The notes under the pieces were generated by a model. It was not told the DNA's origin. It ran no database searches and saw only the letters and a list, made by a program, of their open reading frames with translations. Of a stretch of DNA of 57,854 bases, positions 33,535 through 45,300 are shown in pieces (within the stretch, counting starts at the first letter, position 1; each line of letters starts with the position of its first letter). The translations under genes and the position numbers were made by a program. Origin of the DNA: Sphingomonadales bacterium (GTDB lineage: Bacteria; Pseudomonadota; Alphaproteobacteria; Sphingomonadales; Sphingomonadaceae); the NCBI GenBank assembly GCA_027483465.1, contig JAIXUQ010000053.1:1-57854 (forward strand), read 5' to 3'.

Positions 33535-33966
33535 CTACAATGGCTTGAAACCCCGGCAACTCCAGGGCACGGGCGCGCCAGGCCGCAACCGGGCATCGCT
33601 GTCGTCGTCGCAGGCATCGGCAATGACCAGGAAATTGCACTGGTTCTTGGCGTCCCGAAAGGCCAGCCGCGCCATGTTCTGAAATCGTTGCGTATAGCTC
33701 ATGGCGGCAATTTGCTCCACCGTTGCAGCCGTTTTGACGGTGAGAGCGGAATCCAGCTCGCCTTCGGGCTCCTCGGTGCCCGCTTCGGTAAGTTCAAAGT
33801 CAGACCGTGTCCGATTGGACAGGATGGTGAGATTGTCCACGATGCACAGCGCCACGTCCCGCGGGATCTGGTAGGGGTAGGCCGTGAAGGACGACACCTT
33901 GACCCTGATCGCTGCAGCCGGGGTGGCCAGCATTGCCAATCCCAGAAATATCATCAGGCGTTTCAT
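33535..33966 (-). CDS. Secreted protein, paralogue of the gene at 32383
   Basis: A 143-residue product with a signal peptide (MKRLMIFLGLAMLATPAAA) and the same mature start as its paralogue, IRVKVSSFTAYPYQIP, then CIVDNLTILSN and FELTEAG. Here the polyacidic run is replaced by a short TEEPEGE. The end differs: it adds ADACDDDSDARLRPG and a Trp-Ser-Cys near the C-terminus, giving four cysteines against two. A GGGGGG run precedes the ATG. The two copies have thus kept the core and diverged at the acidic segment and the tail, as expected for functional specialisation. The family is unknown to me. Confidence 0.78.
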   Translation of the reverse strand: MKRLMIFLGLAMLATPAAAIRVKVSSFTAYPYQIPRDVALCIVDNLTILSNRTRSDFELTEAGTEEPEGELDSALTVKTAATVEQIAAMSYTQRFQNMARLAFRDAKNQCNFLVIADACDDDSDARLRPGAPVPWSCRGFKPL

Positions 33967-34047
33967 CCGTACCCCCCTAACCTACATGCCCCCTCACCAA
34001 TATCTGGCCTGATCGTCTCCTGCTTTCATACAATTTTCAAGGCCGAA

Positions 34048-34362
34048 TCAAAAGGCACAACCAATGCCGGCCCGCAGGAATTCCGCGACCAGGCCGGGGT
34101 CCTTTTCATCGGTCAATTTGTCCGCGATCTGGCGGATGCTCAATTTCTGCAGTTTTTCTATGCGGATATTGGTAAGTTCCTGCAAACGCAGCAACTGCCC
34201 GAGCGAAAGGCGCTGGCCCAGCCGATCCCCCATGCACTGGGCCTGGCGCGGCGGCACGCCCAGGCCGGCCAGATTTTTGGTGATGCGCTGGGCCGGGGTG
34301 GCGCAGGCGCTGAGCAGCAGCGGCAGCGCAATCAGGGGCAGGACGGCGGTGCGGACGGGCAT
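34048..34362 (-). CDS. Small lipoprotein, unknown function
   Basis: A 104-residue product with a lipoprotein signal (LPLIALPLLLSAC, lipidated Cys at about 20). The mature part is helical and charged: ITKNLAGLGVPPRQAQCMGDRL, then a Leu-rich amphipathic stretch, SLGQLLRLQELTNIRIEKLQ, and a C-terminus ending GIGCAF. It has two further cysteines. GGAG lies five bases from the ATG. It is transcribed away from crtZ across a 76-bp spacer. Short lipoproteins of this shape are frequent in sphingomonads and mostly uncharacterised; no function is claimed. Confidence 0.78.
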   Translation of the reverse strand: MPVRTAVLPLIALPLLLSACATPAQRITKNLAGLGVPPRQAQCMGDRLGQRLSLGQLLRLQELTNIRIEKLQKLSIRQIADKLTDEKDPGLVAEFLRAGIGCAF

Positions 34363-34438
34363 GGCGGCTCCATATCGGCAGGGGGTGCGGCAAGTCCCCT
34401 AATGCATATCCGCAGCGGGCTGGCTATAGCATGAACCC

Positions 34439-35032
34439 ATGCTCGATTATCTTGGTTCGCTGTCCACTCGCCACCCCGTGCTCGCCGATGTGAACTGGTG
34501 GCAGGGCATAATGATCGCCCTTCTGGTCGTGGCGATCATGGAGGTGGTGGCCATCCTGAGCCACAAATATGTGATGCATGGTTTCCTGTGGGTGCTGCAC
34601 AAATCCCACCACGAACCGCGCACCGGCCGGTTTGAACGGAATGACTGGTTCGGCGTGGCCGGCGCCATCCCGTCGATGATCCTGCTGATGATCGGCACCC
34701 ATTATGGCCTGCACATGATCACCGCCATCGGCGCCGGCATCACCATGTATGGTGCCATCTATTTCTTTCTGCACGACATCCTGGTGCACCGCCGGGTGAA
34801 GCATTCGTGGAACCCGCAATGGGGTTACATGAAGCGCGTGGTGCAGGCGCACCGCCTGCACCATGTGGTGGAGACCAAGGAAGGCACGGTGAGCTTCGGC
34901 TTCATCTGGGCCCCGCCGATCCGCAAGCTGAAGGCGCAACTGGAAGCCGACGGCCGCGGCCGCATCCGCGCATCAGCCAAGATGCGTGCCGAAATGGGCA
35001 TGATCGACAACGCCGAGCATTGGGCGCGGTAA
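34439..35032 (+). CDS. crtZ: Beta-carotene hydroxylase
   Basis: A 197-residue integral-membrane di-iron oxygenase that hydroxylates beta-ionone rings at C3 and C3', giving zeaxanthin from beta-carotene. The four histidine motifs of the CrtZ type are all present: H42-x4-H47, H54-x2-H57-H58, H112-x4-H117 and H138-x2-H141-H142. Hydrophobic segments at about 23-41 and 73-110 anchor it. Length fits family members (about 160-200). It is separated from crtI/crtY by the giant autotransporter and faces crtB, so expression is independent of both. No ketolase (crtW) or 2-hydroxylase (crtG) gene is in the window. Confidence 0.95.
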   Translation: MLDYLGSLSTRHPVLADVNWWQGIMIALLVVAIMEVVAILSHKYVMHGFLWVLHKSHHEPRTGRFERNDWFGVAGAIPSMILLMIGTHYGLHMITAIGAGITMYGAIYFFLHDILVHRRVKHSWNPQWGYMKRVVQAHRLHHVVETKEGTVSFGFIWAPPIRKLKAQLEADGRGRIRASAKMRAEMGMIDNAEHWAR

Positions 35033-35046
35033 ACAGGAGGTTACTT

Positions 35047-35313
35047 GTGACCGTCATAAAGCAATTTAGATGGAAAAACACTATTGGCCAATTCGAGCGA
35101 TTTGAATGTCAGAACGATAGCGCCAGAGTAATTTATGTGCTTGCTTCACTGCTGAATGATGTTGAAGTTGCTGCTAATTCAGTGGATGCTCGTTTTCAGA
35201 ATTTTATTGATAATCAACAAAAAGATTGGTCAACGGAGTTCTCTGACCTGTTTAACTCATCAATGATTTTCACGTTTACGGATGTTGCTACGGGCTTCCA
35301 AGGAAAGCCTTAA
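35047..35313 (+). CDS. AT-rich orphan gene between crtZ and crtB
   Basis: An 88-residue protein that starts at GTG 35047, six bases after a perfect AGGAGG, and reads MTVIKQFRWKNTIGQFERF and onward to a TAA stop. There is no signal peptide or membrane segment; one Cys; the composition is aromatic-rich and mixed-charge. Base composition is sharply different from every neighbour, about 40% G+C by eye against about 68-70% around it, and it uses AGA, ATA, TTT and AAA codons that are rare elsewhere here. It begins 14 bases after the crtZ stop and ends 11 bases before the crtB stop. I do not recognise it. The excellent ribosome site argues that it is expressed, and the composition argues for recent acquisition. 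Confidence 0.7.
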   Translation: MTVIKQFRWKNTIGQFERFECQNDSARVIYVLASLLNDVEVAANSVDARFQNFIDNQQKDWSTEFSDLFNSSMIFTFTDVATGFQGKP

Positions 35314-35324
35314 TTGCTTTCCTA

Positions 35325-36257
35325 CTAGTCTGGCATCGTCCAAAGCCCCTCGCGCGCAGGCCCCGGCATCGGCCAGCGCTGCTTGCGCACCAGCATCTCG
35401 CCAAACGCCGCGGCCACGGCGCGGGCCTTTTCGGCCTTGGTGGTTGAAACCCGGTTTTCCAGCCCGGCCTCCTCAAGCGCGCGCACCTTGCGGCCGATGC
35501 CGCCATAGATGCGGGCCGCGGCCAGCACCGCCCAGGCGGCGCGGTTGCCCAGCGCCGAGGTGCCAAAGCGGGCCGATTCCTCATAGTCCTCGGCCTTGAA
35601 CACCAGCCTGGCCACCAGTCGCGCCAGTTGCCGGCGGTTGGGCGGGAAGGCGAAATCCTCCGGGCTGAGCCGCACGCTCGCCAGCCAGTCATCGGGAATA
35701 TAGCGCCGGCTGTTCATCGCATCCTCGATCACGTCGCGGGCGATGTTGTTGAGCTGGAAGCTCATGCCCAGATCGCAGGCGCGGATCAGCACCGGCCGGT
35801 CATCAGGGCGCACCCCCATCACGATCGCCATCATCACGCCCACGCAGCCGGCGACATGATAGCAATAGGTCAGCGTGTCATCGAAGGTGCGGAACGGCCG
35901 CTCCTCCATGTCGATGCGGAAACCATGGATGAGATCGCGCGGGTAGCGCGCCGGCATGCCGGTTTCGGCCACCACCATGGCCAGCGCCTCATAGGGGGTG
36001 CCGGGCGTGGGATTGCCCGACAGCGCGCGTTCGGTTTCCCAATGCACCTCGGCCAGCCGCTCGGCGGGGGGGCGGCGATCATCGTTGCGCCCTTCGCCCA
36101 GCACCTGGCCATCGATCACATCATCGGTGTGGCGGCACCAGGCATAGAGCAGCATGGCCCGATCGCGCGTGGGCGCATCAAACAGCCGGCTGGCCAGCGC
36201 AAAGCTTTTCGAACCGCGCGCGATGGCGTCACGGGCATTGGCAAGAACGTCAGACAC
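35325..36257 (-). CDS. crtB: Phytoene synthase
   Basis: A 310-residue prenyl-synthase-fold enzyme that condenses two geranylgeranyl diphosphates to 15-cis-phytoene, the first carotenoid step. Both Asp-rich motifs are present: R-H-x-DDVID near 45-50 and QLNNIARDVIED near 155-170, which bind Mg-diphosphate. The start is taken as GTG at 36257, giving VSDVLANARDAIARGSKSF, because AGGAAG precedes it at six bases and relatives begin about there; an ATG at 36293 would add 12 basic residues. crtE is not in the window, so the precursor supply is encoded elsewhere. It is transcribed toward the AT-rich orphan and crtZ. Confidence 0.96.
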   Translation of the reverse strand: MSDVLANARDAIARGSKSFALASRLFDAPTRDRAMLLYAWCRHTDDVIDGQVLGEGRNDDRRPPAERLAEVHWETERALSGNPTPGTPYEALAMVVAETGMPARYPRDLIHGFRIDMEERPFRTFDDTLTYCYHVAGCVGVMMAIVMGVRPDDRPVLIRACDLGMSFQLNNIARDVIEDAMNSRRYIPDDWLASVRLSPEDFAFPPNRRQLARLVARLVFKAEDYEESARFGTSALGNRAAWAVLAAARIYGGIGRKVRALEEAGLENRVSTTKAEKARAVAAAFGEMLVRKQRWPMPGPAREGLWTMPD

Positions 36258-36317
36258 GGGAAGCTTCCTGCCCCGGCGGGCGATGCGGCGCAAGCACGGT
36301 GAACGGCGCAGATGGCA

Positions 36318-36357
36318 GCCGGCACCGGTTTGGCCCGCAGGCCCGCCCGGTGCCGGC
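36318..36357 (-). terminator. Inverted repeat just past the giant autotransporter stop
   Basis: GCCGGCACCGG (36318-36328) and CCGGTGCCGGC (36347-36357) form a perfect 11-bp stem around an 18-nt loop, three bases after the stop of the autotransporter gene. No T run follows on the minus strand, so it would be a weak intrinsic terminator or an mRNA-stabilising 3' hairpin. Confidence 0.5.
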
Positions 36358-36359
36358 GA

Positions 36360-39300
36360 TCAGAACTTCAGCAGCATCTGCAACCGGGCCGACGTCACAT
36401 TGTCCCGCGCGCCCCACACGCCCGAGAAGCCGCCCGACAGGCTGAGCCGGTCCTTCCAGTTGATCACCAGATCGCCGCCCACCAGCGCCGCCTCGCGGTT
36501 GAGGCCCAGGGTGAGCTGCGCCGGATCAGCCGCCGGATTGGCGCCGATCAGGGCGAACGGCATGCGGATGGCGTTGGACATCTGGAAGATGGCCCCGCCG
36601 CGCAGCTGCAACTGCACCTTGGTCGTGCTGCTCTGGTTCAGCGTGAAGCCGGTGGTCAGCTGCGGGTTGAGGCTCCACAGCCACTGGTTGGCCTGAACCG
36701 CGCGGGCGCCGAGCGAGCGCAGGCCGCCTTCCTGATAGGCCATCTGGGCCAGCGAGGTGCCCGCCACATCCAGCGACGGCCGCACGAAGCCCCGGCGCCA
36801 GTTGAAGTCATAGCTGGCCGAAGCGGCGATCTGCACGAAGCTGGCTTCCGGCTCCACCGTTGCCGTGAGAGTTTCGAACACGGTGCTGGTGCGCCGTGCC
36901 CGCAGCCATTGCCAGCCGGCGGAGATGCCGCCGGTCAGCTTCATGTCGGCCATCGGCTCATAGGTGATGGCGCCGCCCAGTTGCAGGGCATCGCCATGGC
37001 CATCGGCCATCGGGCCATCGCGCATGATGAAGCGGTTGATCCGGCGATAACCGGCCGCCGTCGTCAGCGTCCAGGCTTCGCCCAGCCGGGCGCTGGCGCC
37101 GAAGGTCGCGACATAGGTTTCGGCATCGGCGGCGCGCTGGTCAATGCGGCTCTTCTGGCTGAAGCTGTCAAACTCCATGTTGGACCACAAGGTGGCATCC
37201 TCGATGCCGGTGGCGTTGCGGGCAAACAGCTGGCGGCGGAACGCATCGGCCGATTGATAATGCAGTTTCATCGGCGTCAGCCAGGCTTCGGGGCTGAGCT
37301 GCTGCATGATCTCGGTGAAGCGGGCTTCCTGGCCGGCGCGCAGATTGCCGAGCAGGGCCATCAGCCGGCCGAGCCCTTCCGAACCGCCCACCAGCAGCGC
37401 CGAGTTCATGTGCAGGCCCAGCGCCTGGCCGTTGGGCCAGAGATAGGACTGGTTGAAGCGCGGCACATAGGTGAGGTTGATGCCGGTGGGATTGGCGTTG
37501 ATGCTGTAGTCCATCGCCAGCGTGTCGATCACGTTCAGGCCGTTGTTGATGCCCACCCCGCTGGTCGTGGGGATCAGCGTGTAGGGCACGGCATTGGCCA
37601 GGAAGGTGAGCGTCACATCCAGCGTACCGGCCACGGTGGCATTGCCGGCCGCGGTGATCCGGTCAGACGGATGGAAGCCGAAGGAGACATCGGCAAACAT
37701 CAGGCCGGTGGCCGTCTGCACGAAATCGCCGGTCAGCGCCGTCTGGGTGATCACCCGCGCGCCCAGCAGCAGGTTGCTTCGCGCCGGGGCCGCGCCATCC
37801 TCGTTGGCAAACACCTCGCCGCCGGTCAGATCCAGCGGCAGTTGCGGGGCCGACAGGCCCAGCCGCAGCACGCCTTCGTTGCGCAGCGTGCCCATCGCCG
37901 CCCGATCGGTGCGCAGTTGCACCGTGTCACCGATCACATAGAGGGCGTTGCGGCTGTTCACCACCAGGTTGTTGCCGCTGCCCAGCGTGATGTTGCCATA
38001 AAGCTGGCCGTTGTTGATCAGCGTGTCGTTGCCGGTGGTGCCCACCATGGCCAGCCGCGAGACGGCCGACAGCGAGGCGTTGCTGGTGACGATATTGTCA
38101 GCCCCGCCGGCCAGTTGCACGCCGGCACCGGTGCCGCTGCCGCCGCGCACATGGCTGCCCAGCGTGAAGCTGATGTTGCCGCCGCCGGTGCCTGCGCCGC
38201 CCACGCTCTGGGCGAGGATGGCGGTGCTGTTGGCTGCGGTGGCCATCACCTCGCCGGTGATGCTGGCGGTGATGCTGCCGCCACGGCCGGCGCCGCCGGC
38301 GGTGCCGGCAAAGCTGCCGTCCACCCAGCCGCCGCCGCCGCCCACCGATTGGGCGATCAGGCCAAAGGCGCCGTCGGCCGCAGCGATGATGCTGCCGCGC
38401 TGGGTGAAGCTGATGGCGCCGCCATCGCCGCTGTTGCCGTTGCGCAGCACCGGCGTGACCAGGCCGGAGCCGAACACCGCGCCGCCGCCGCCGCCGATCG
38501 ATTGCAGCAGCACGCCGTGCGAGCGGGTGCCGGTGGTGCTGATCAGGCCATCATTGGTGATGGCCACGGCGCCGCCGCTGCCACCCGCGCCATTGCTGCC
38601 GCCCAGCGCGATGGAGGCCGTCCCCATCCCGCTCAGCCGCACCTCGCCGCCGCCGCCGCCGATCGATTGCGCGATCAGCGCCGGGCTGTTCACGCCCGTG
38701 GTGGTCAGGCCACCGCTGTAGCTGCCGCTCACCGCGCCGCCATCATTGCCGGTGCCGCCGCTGCCGCCCAGGGTCAGCTGCGCCAGCTGGCCCAGCGGAT
38801 TGCCGGCCGACAGCCCGAGATTGACCGAGCCGCCACCGCCGCCGATGGATTGCAGGATCACCGCCGGGGCAATCGCGCCGGTGGTGCGGATGGCGCCGGT
38901 CTGCACCGCGCTGGTGGCGCGGCCCGAGGAGGTGGCGACATTGGTGCCACCCAGCGTGACCAGGATGGCATTGGGCCGCGCCCCGGCCGACACGTCGAGC
39001 AGCGCGCTGGTGCGGCCGCCGCCGCCGCCGATCGATTGCACGATCTGGCCGGCGGTGCCGGTGCCTTCGGTCAGCACCTCGCCGCTCAGCTCAAGCGAAG
39101 CGGTGCCGCCGCTGTTGTTGCTGCCGCCGTTGGCGCCCAGCGCGATGACGACATTCTGGCCCAGCACTTCGGGCGGGGTGTTGGCTTCGCGCAGCGGCGG
39201 TTCGGCGCTGGCCAGCGCCTCGCTGCGCACCGCGCCATCGGGCGCGTCACCCACATTCTCGGCCACCGGCACATTGGCCGACGGCACGAAGCCCAGGTTG

Positions 39301-42300
39301 AGATAGGCGGTGCCGCCGCCGCCACCCACCGATTGCACGCCGGAACCGGTGCCGCCGGCCCCCGCCACCACCTGGGTGCCGACCATGTTCAGCGAAACCG
39401 CCACACCGCCGCTGCTGTCGGTCTGGCTGCTGCCCAGATTGGCGACGATGCTCTGCAGCGGCGTGCCCGGCAGGCTGGTGATGCCGTCGATGTTGAAGGT
39501 GAGGGTGCCGCCGCCGCCGTTGACATTCTGCACCGTCACGGCCTGGGCATTGCGGCCCAGCACCATCACGCTGCCGCGCTGGTTCACGGTGGCAACCCCG
39601 GCGTTGCCGCCGCTGCCGCCGAGCACGGCGCCCAACAGGGCGCTGATGCCGTTGCTGATCAGAATATTGCCGACGTTGGGGGTGAGCGCGATGCCCAGAT
39701 TGGCATCGCCGCCGCCGCCGCCCACGCTCTGGGCGCGGATGCCATCGGCGCCATCGCCGCGGGTGATGATGGTGCCGGTGTTGGTGACGCTGACATTGCC
39801 GGCATCGCCGCCGGCCCCGCCACGGCCGCCAATGGCCAGGGCGACGGACTGTTGCCCGGCCTGGCCGGAGGCCGCCGCCGACAGCACCAGGCCGCCGGTG
39901 CCGCCGCCGCCGCCCACGCTCTGGGCAAAGATGCCATGGGCATCACGGCCCAGGGTTTCGATCACCCCGGCGTTGGTGACGGTGACCGAGCCGGAATTGT
40001 TGCCGGTGCCGCCGGCGCCGCCGATCGAAAGCGCCATGGTGCCGGTGCCGGCCGAACCGGGCTGGCCGGTGAGCGAGATGATCGAGCTGCCCCGGCCACC
40101 GCCGCCGCCGATCGACTGCGCCAGGATGCCATAGGCCTGGTTGCCCAGCGTGCGGATCGAAGCGGTGGCGGTGTTGCTGACATTCACATTGCCGGCCACG
40201 CCGCCGCTGCCGCCGGAGCCGCCGATATTGAGCTTGAACTGGTTGGACTGGTTGGCCGCGCGGAAGCCGAGCAGCACATCGAGCACGATGCCGCCGCTGC
40301 CGCCGCCGCCGCCCACGCTGGTGGCAACGATGCCGGCCGCCGCCGTGCCCAGCGTGCTGATCCGCCCGCTGTTGGTGACGGCCACGCCGCCGGAGACACC
40401 GCCGGTGCCGCCGCTGCCGCCCACGTTGATGTCCACGCCCAGGCTCTGGGTCTTGCCCTGCAGCCGCACATTGGCCACCGCGCCGCCGCTGCCGCCGCCG
40501 CCGCCGATGCTTTCGGCGCGCACGCCAAAGCTGCGGTCACCCGTGGTTTCCAGGATGGCGCTGTTGGTGACGGTGACATTGTCGGCATTGTTGCCGCTGC
40601 CGCCGGTGCCGCCCACCGCCACGTTCATCGTGGTCTGCGTGCTGCCCGATGCGGCGCCGGCCACCTGCAGGCCGATCACATTGACCATGCCGCCGATGCC
40701 GCCGCCGCCGCCGACGCTTTGCGCCAAAATGGCTTCGGCATCGGCACCGCCGGTGGTGATGCGGCCGCTGTTGCTGATGCCCACCTTGCCGGAAACGCCA
40801 CCGGTGCCGCCGCGCCCGCCCATGGCCAGGCCGATCTGGGTCTGGCTGAGGATGGCGGTGCTGGTGGCGCCGCCGCCGGTGCCGCCGCCGCCGCCCACCG
40901 ATTGGGCGAGGATGCCGCGCGCATTGGCGCCAGCGGTGCGCAGCACGGCGCTGTTGGTCACGCTCACATCGCCGGCTTCGGCACCCGAACCGCCCTGCAG
41001 GCCAAAGGCCGCATTCACGCTGTTGCTCTTGACGTCGCCCGGCGAGCCGGTGCCCACCGACACCCCGGCCGAAGTGGCCGAACTGGTGCCGCCGCCGCCG
41101 CCCACGCTCTGCGCGAAGATGGCGGTGGCGCCCTGGCCGGCGGTGGTCACGGTGCCGGCCGCCGTCACGTTGACATTGCCGGCCACGCCGCCGGTGCCGC
41201 CGGTGCGGCCCAGGGTGAAGCTGAGGCTGTTGTCGGCACTGATGGTCAGCGCCATGGTGAGCGCGGTGTTGCCGCCGCCGCCGCCGATGGACTGGGCGCG
41301 GATGCCCATGGCGTCCTTGCCGGCGGTGGTGAGATTGCCCGTCTGGTTGACCAGCACATCAGCACCGAAGCCGCCATCGCCCGGCCCGCCGCCGATGGCG
41401 ATGTTGGCCACCGCCTTGGCGCCCTTCATGCGGCCCAGGCCCAGCGAATAATTGGCGCTGCCGCCGCCGCCGCCAATCGACTGGGCGGTGATGGCATCGG
41501 AATTGGCACCCGCCGTGGTGATGTCACCATTCTGGGTGACGCTCACGTCCGCGGCATTGCCGGCCGCACCGCCATTGCCGCCCACCACGATGTTGGCGCC
41601 ATAGGTGTCCGGGCCCTGGCCCTGGGTCTGGCGGCCGATGGCCACGCCCAGATTCATGCCGGCCACACCGCCGCCGCCGCCGATGGACTGCGCCACCAGG
41701 CCCGAGGCATTGTCACCAAAGGTGGTGATCAGAGCGGGTTGGGCGGCAGCCGTGCCGGCGGCCAGGCCGCGCACCACACTCACCGTGCTGGCATCGCCGC
41801 CGGCGCCGCCAAAGCCGCCCACGCCCACCTGCAGCAGGTTGCCGCGCGGCGAGACGGTGAGATTGCCGTTGAAGCCGCCGACACCGCCGCCGCCGCCCAC
41901 CGACTGGGCGAGGATGCCGGCCGTGGTGTCCTGGGATTTTTCAAGCGCCTGCAGGCCCTGGGACTGGAGGAATTCGGTGAGGGCCGCGCCCACGCCGGTT
42001 TCCGGGGTTGGCGCATCGGGCAGTTCGGTGTCGGTGGAGAAGCGGTTGACCCGGATCAGGCCGACGCTGTTGACGCTGACCGCGCCGGCATTGGCGCCAT
42101 CGCCGCCAAAGCCGCCCACACCCACGGTGAAGGCGCCGCCGAAGGTTTCATCGGAGCCCGCCCCGGCCGCCGCCACATTGATCGCGCCGCGGCCACCGCC
42201 GCCGCCGATCGATTGCGCCATCAGGCCCACCGTATAGCCGCCATCCACCGTGATGGTGCCGGCCTGGTCCACCGCCACGCTGCCGGCGCTGTTGCCGGCG

Positions 42301-45300
42301 CCGCCGAAGCCGCCGATGCCCAGCGCCACCGAGGGGAAGATGGCATTTTCGCCGAAGGTGATCGAGCCGGCGACATTGATGCCGCCGTTGCCGCCGCCGC
42401 CGCCGATCGATTGCGCCACCACGCCGCCGCTGCGCCGGCCGGCGGCAAACACGTCACCACGCACCAGCGAGCTGACATTGCCGGCCAGGCCGCCATCGCC
42501 GCCAAAGCCGCCGATGCCCACCGAGAGCGCGCCTTCCGACGCGATGGTGCCGGTGACATTGATGCCGCCGTTGCCGCCGCCGCCGCCGATCGATTGCGCC
42601 AGCACGGCGATGTTGCCGCTGCCATTGGTGACGAACAGCCCGTTGCCGCCGGCCGCGCCGCGCGCCCTGAGATCGACATTGCCGGCATCGCCGCCGCCGC
42701 CGCCAAAGCCGCCGATGCCGATGCCCACGCCCACCGATGTGGCGGTGTTGGGCTTGGTGATGGCGATGCTGCCGGTGACATTGATGCCGCCATTGCCGCC
42801 GCCGCCGCCCAGCGACTGGGCGACGATGCCGTTGCCGGCCAGATCCTCGCCCACCTGGATGCCGGGCAGATCAAGCTCCCGCGCGCGGGCGCTGCCGGCC
42901 GAGCTGGCGCGCACATTGCCGGTGATATCGGCAAAGACATTGCCGGCATTGCCGCCATCGCCGCCAAAGCCGCCGATGCCCAGGCCGATGCTGCCGCTGT
43001 TGCTGTTGAGGCCGATGGAGAGCGCGCCCGCCACATTCAGGCCGCCGTTGCCGCCACCGCCGCCGATCGATTGCGCCGCAATGGCATCGCCGCCGTCGCC
43101 GAACAGCTGCGTGTCTCCATCGCGGGACAGGCTGACATTGCCGGCATTGCCGCCGCCGCCGCCAAAGCCGCCCAAACCGAAGGCCACGGTGCCGGCATTG
43201 TTCTTTGACAAGGCCACCGCGCCCGAAATCGCCATGCCGCCGGTGCCGCCGCCGCCGCCCAGCGACAGGGCGGAAACGCCGAAGCCATCGTTGCTGAGCG
43301 CCTGCACCAGGCCAGTGACCGCCGCCGAAACCGAACCGGCGCTGCCGCCGCTGCCGCCAAAGCCGCCGATGCCCACCGAAAGCGAACCGGCCGCCTGCTG
43401 CGACGCGGTGATGGCGCCGCCCACGGTGAAGCCGCCGCTGCCGCCGCCGCCGCCGATCGAATGCGCCGCGACACCGCCCGAACTGGCGCCCGCAACGCCC
43501 GCCAGCGTGGCCGCGCGGCCAGCGCCGCTGTCGGCCGCCAGCACGACATTGCCGGCGTTGCCGCCGCCGCCGCCAAAGCCGCCGATGCCGATGCCGGCCG
43601 CGCCCGCCGTGGATTTGGACAAGGCAATCGCGCCGCCCACCGAGAAGCCGCCATTGCCGCCGCCGCCGCCCAGCGATTGCGCCATGATGCCGGTGCTGTT
43701 GCTGCTGCTGGTGGTGGTGACCCCGCTGACCAGCGCGCGCACATCGCCGCCATTGCCGGCGCCGCCGCCAAAGCCGCCGATGCCGATGCCGGCCGCGCCC
43801 GCGCCGTTCTGCGCCACCGTGAGCGCCGCGCCCACGGCAAAGCCGCCGTTGCCGCCGCCGCCGCCCAGCGATTGCGCCAGGATGCCGCCCGAGGAGGCCG
43901 CCCCGGTGGTGACATTGCCCACCAGATCCAGCAGCACGGAACCGGCATTGCCGCCGCTGCCGCCAAAGCCGCCCAGGCCAAAGGCCGCCGCGCCGGCGCC
44001 CTGGCCGGCCCCGGCCACCGAACCGGCCACGGCAAAGCCGCCATTGCCGCCGCCGCCGCCGATCGATTGCGCGGCCACGCCCACGCTGTTGGTGCCCGCC
44101 GTCTGCGTGTTGCCGCGCACGGTGAGCGAGACATTGCCGGGCAGGCCGCCGTTGCCGCCAAAGCCGCCGATGCCGATCGAGGCGCCGCCAGCGCCGGTGC
44201 CGCCCGCCGCGATATTGCCGGCCACGGCAAAGCCGCCGTTGCCGCCGCCGCCGCCGATCGACTGCGCCAGGATGCCGCCGCTCTGATCGGCGCCCATCGT
44301 CATGGTGGTGCCGGTCACGCTGGCGGTCACATTGCCGGCGTTGCCGCCGCCGCCGCCAAAGCCGCCGATGCCGATGCCGGCGCCGCCGCCGCCAGTGCCG
44401 GCCGCGCTGATGTCACCGCCCACGGTGAAGCCGCCGTTGCCGCCGCCGCCGCCCAGCGACTGCGCCAGCACGGCCTGGCTGTTGGAGCGCATGGTGCCGG
44501 TGTTGCCCACCACCGTGAGGTTGACCGTGCCGGCATTGCCGCCGCCACCGCCAAAGCCGCCGATGCCGATGCCGGCGCCGCCCGCGCCGGTGCCGGCCGC
44601 GCTGAGATTGCCGCCCACCGAGAAGCCGCCGTTGCCGCCGCCGCCGCCCAGCGATTGGGCCGCGATGCCGCCGCTGCTGCTGCCGGCCGTGGTGGTGGTG
44701 CCGGTCACGCTGGCCACGACATTGCCGGCGTTGCCGCCCACGCCGCCGAAGCCGCCGATCCCGATGCCAGCGCCCCCCGCGCCGGTGCCCGCTGCGGCCA
44801 GATTGGCCCCCACGGTGAAGCCGCCATTGCCGCCGCCGCCGCCCAGCGATTGCGCCAGCACGCCGGGGCTGCTCGCCTGCAAGGTGCTGGTGTTGCCGGT
44901 GATGCTGAGATTGACATTGCCGGCATCGCCGCCGCCGCCGCCAAAGCCCCCGACGCCCACACCCACGCCGCCGGCGCCGGTGCCCGAGGCGGACAGCGCC
45001 GCTGCCACCGAGAAGCCGCCATTGCCGCCGCCGCCGCCCAGCGATTGCGCGGTGATGCCGCCGCTGCCGGTGCCATCGGTGCTGGTGGTGCCGGTCACGC
45101 TGGCGGTCACATCGCCGCCGCTGCCGCCATCGCCGCCAAAGCCGCCGATGCCCACGCCGATGCCGCCGGCACCGGTGCCCGACGCGGTGAGATTGGCCCC
45201 AACCGAGAAGCCGCCGGAGCCGCCGCCGCCGCCCACCGATTGCACGGTGATGGCCTGGGACTGGTTGCCGAGCGTGAGCGTGTTGCCCAACAGCGCCAGG

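Noticed and set aside
33391-34434. A 347-residue plus-strand frame through the secreted-protein cluster
   Set aside because: It is antisense to two proteins with clear signal peptides and good ribosome sites.
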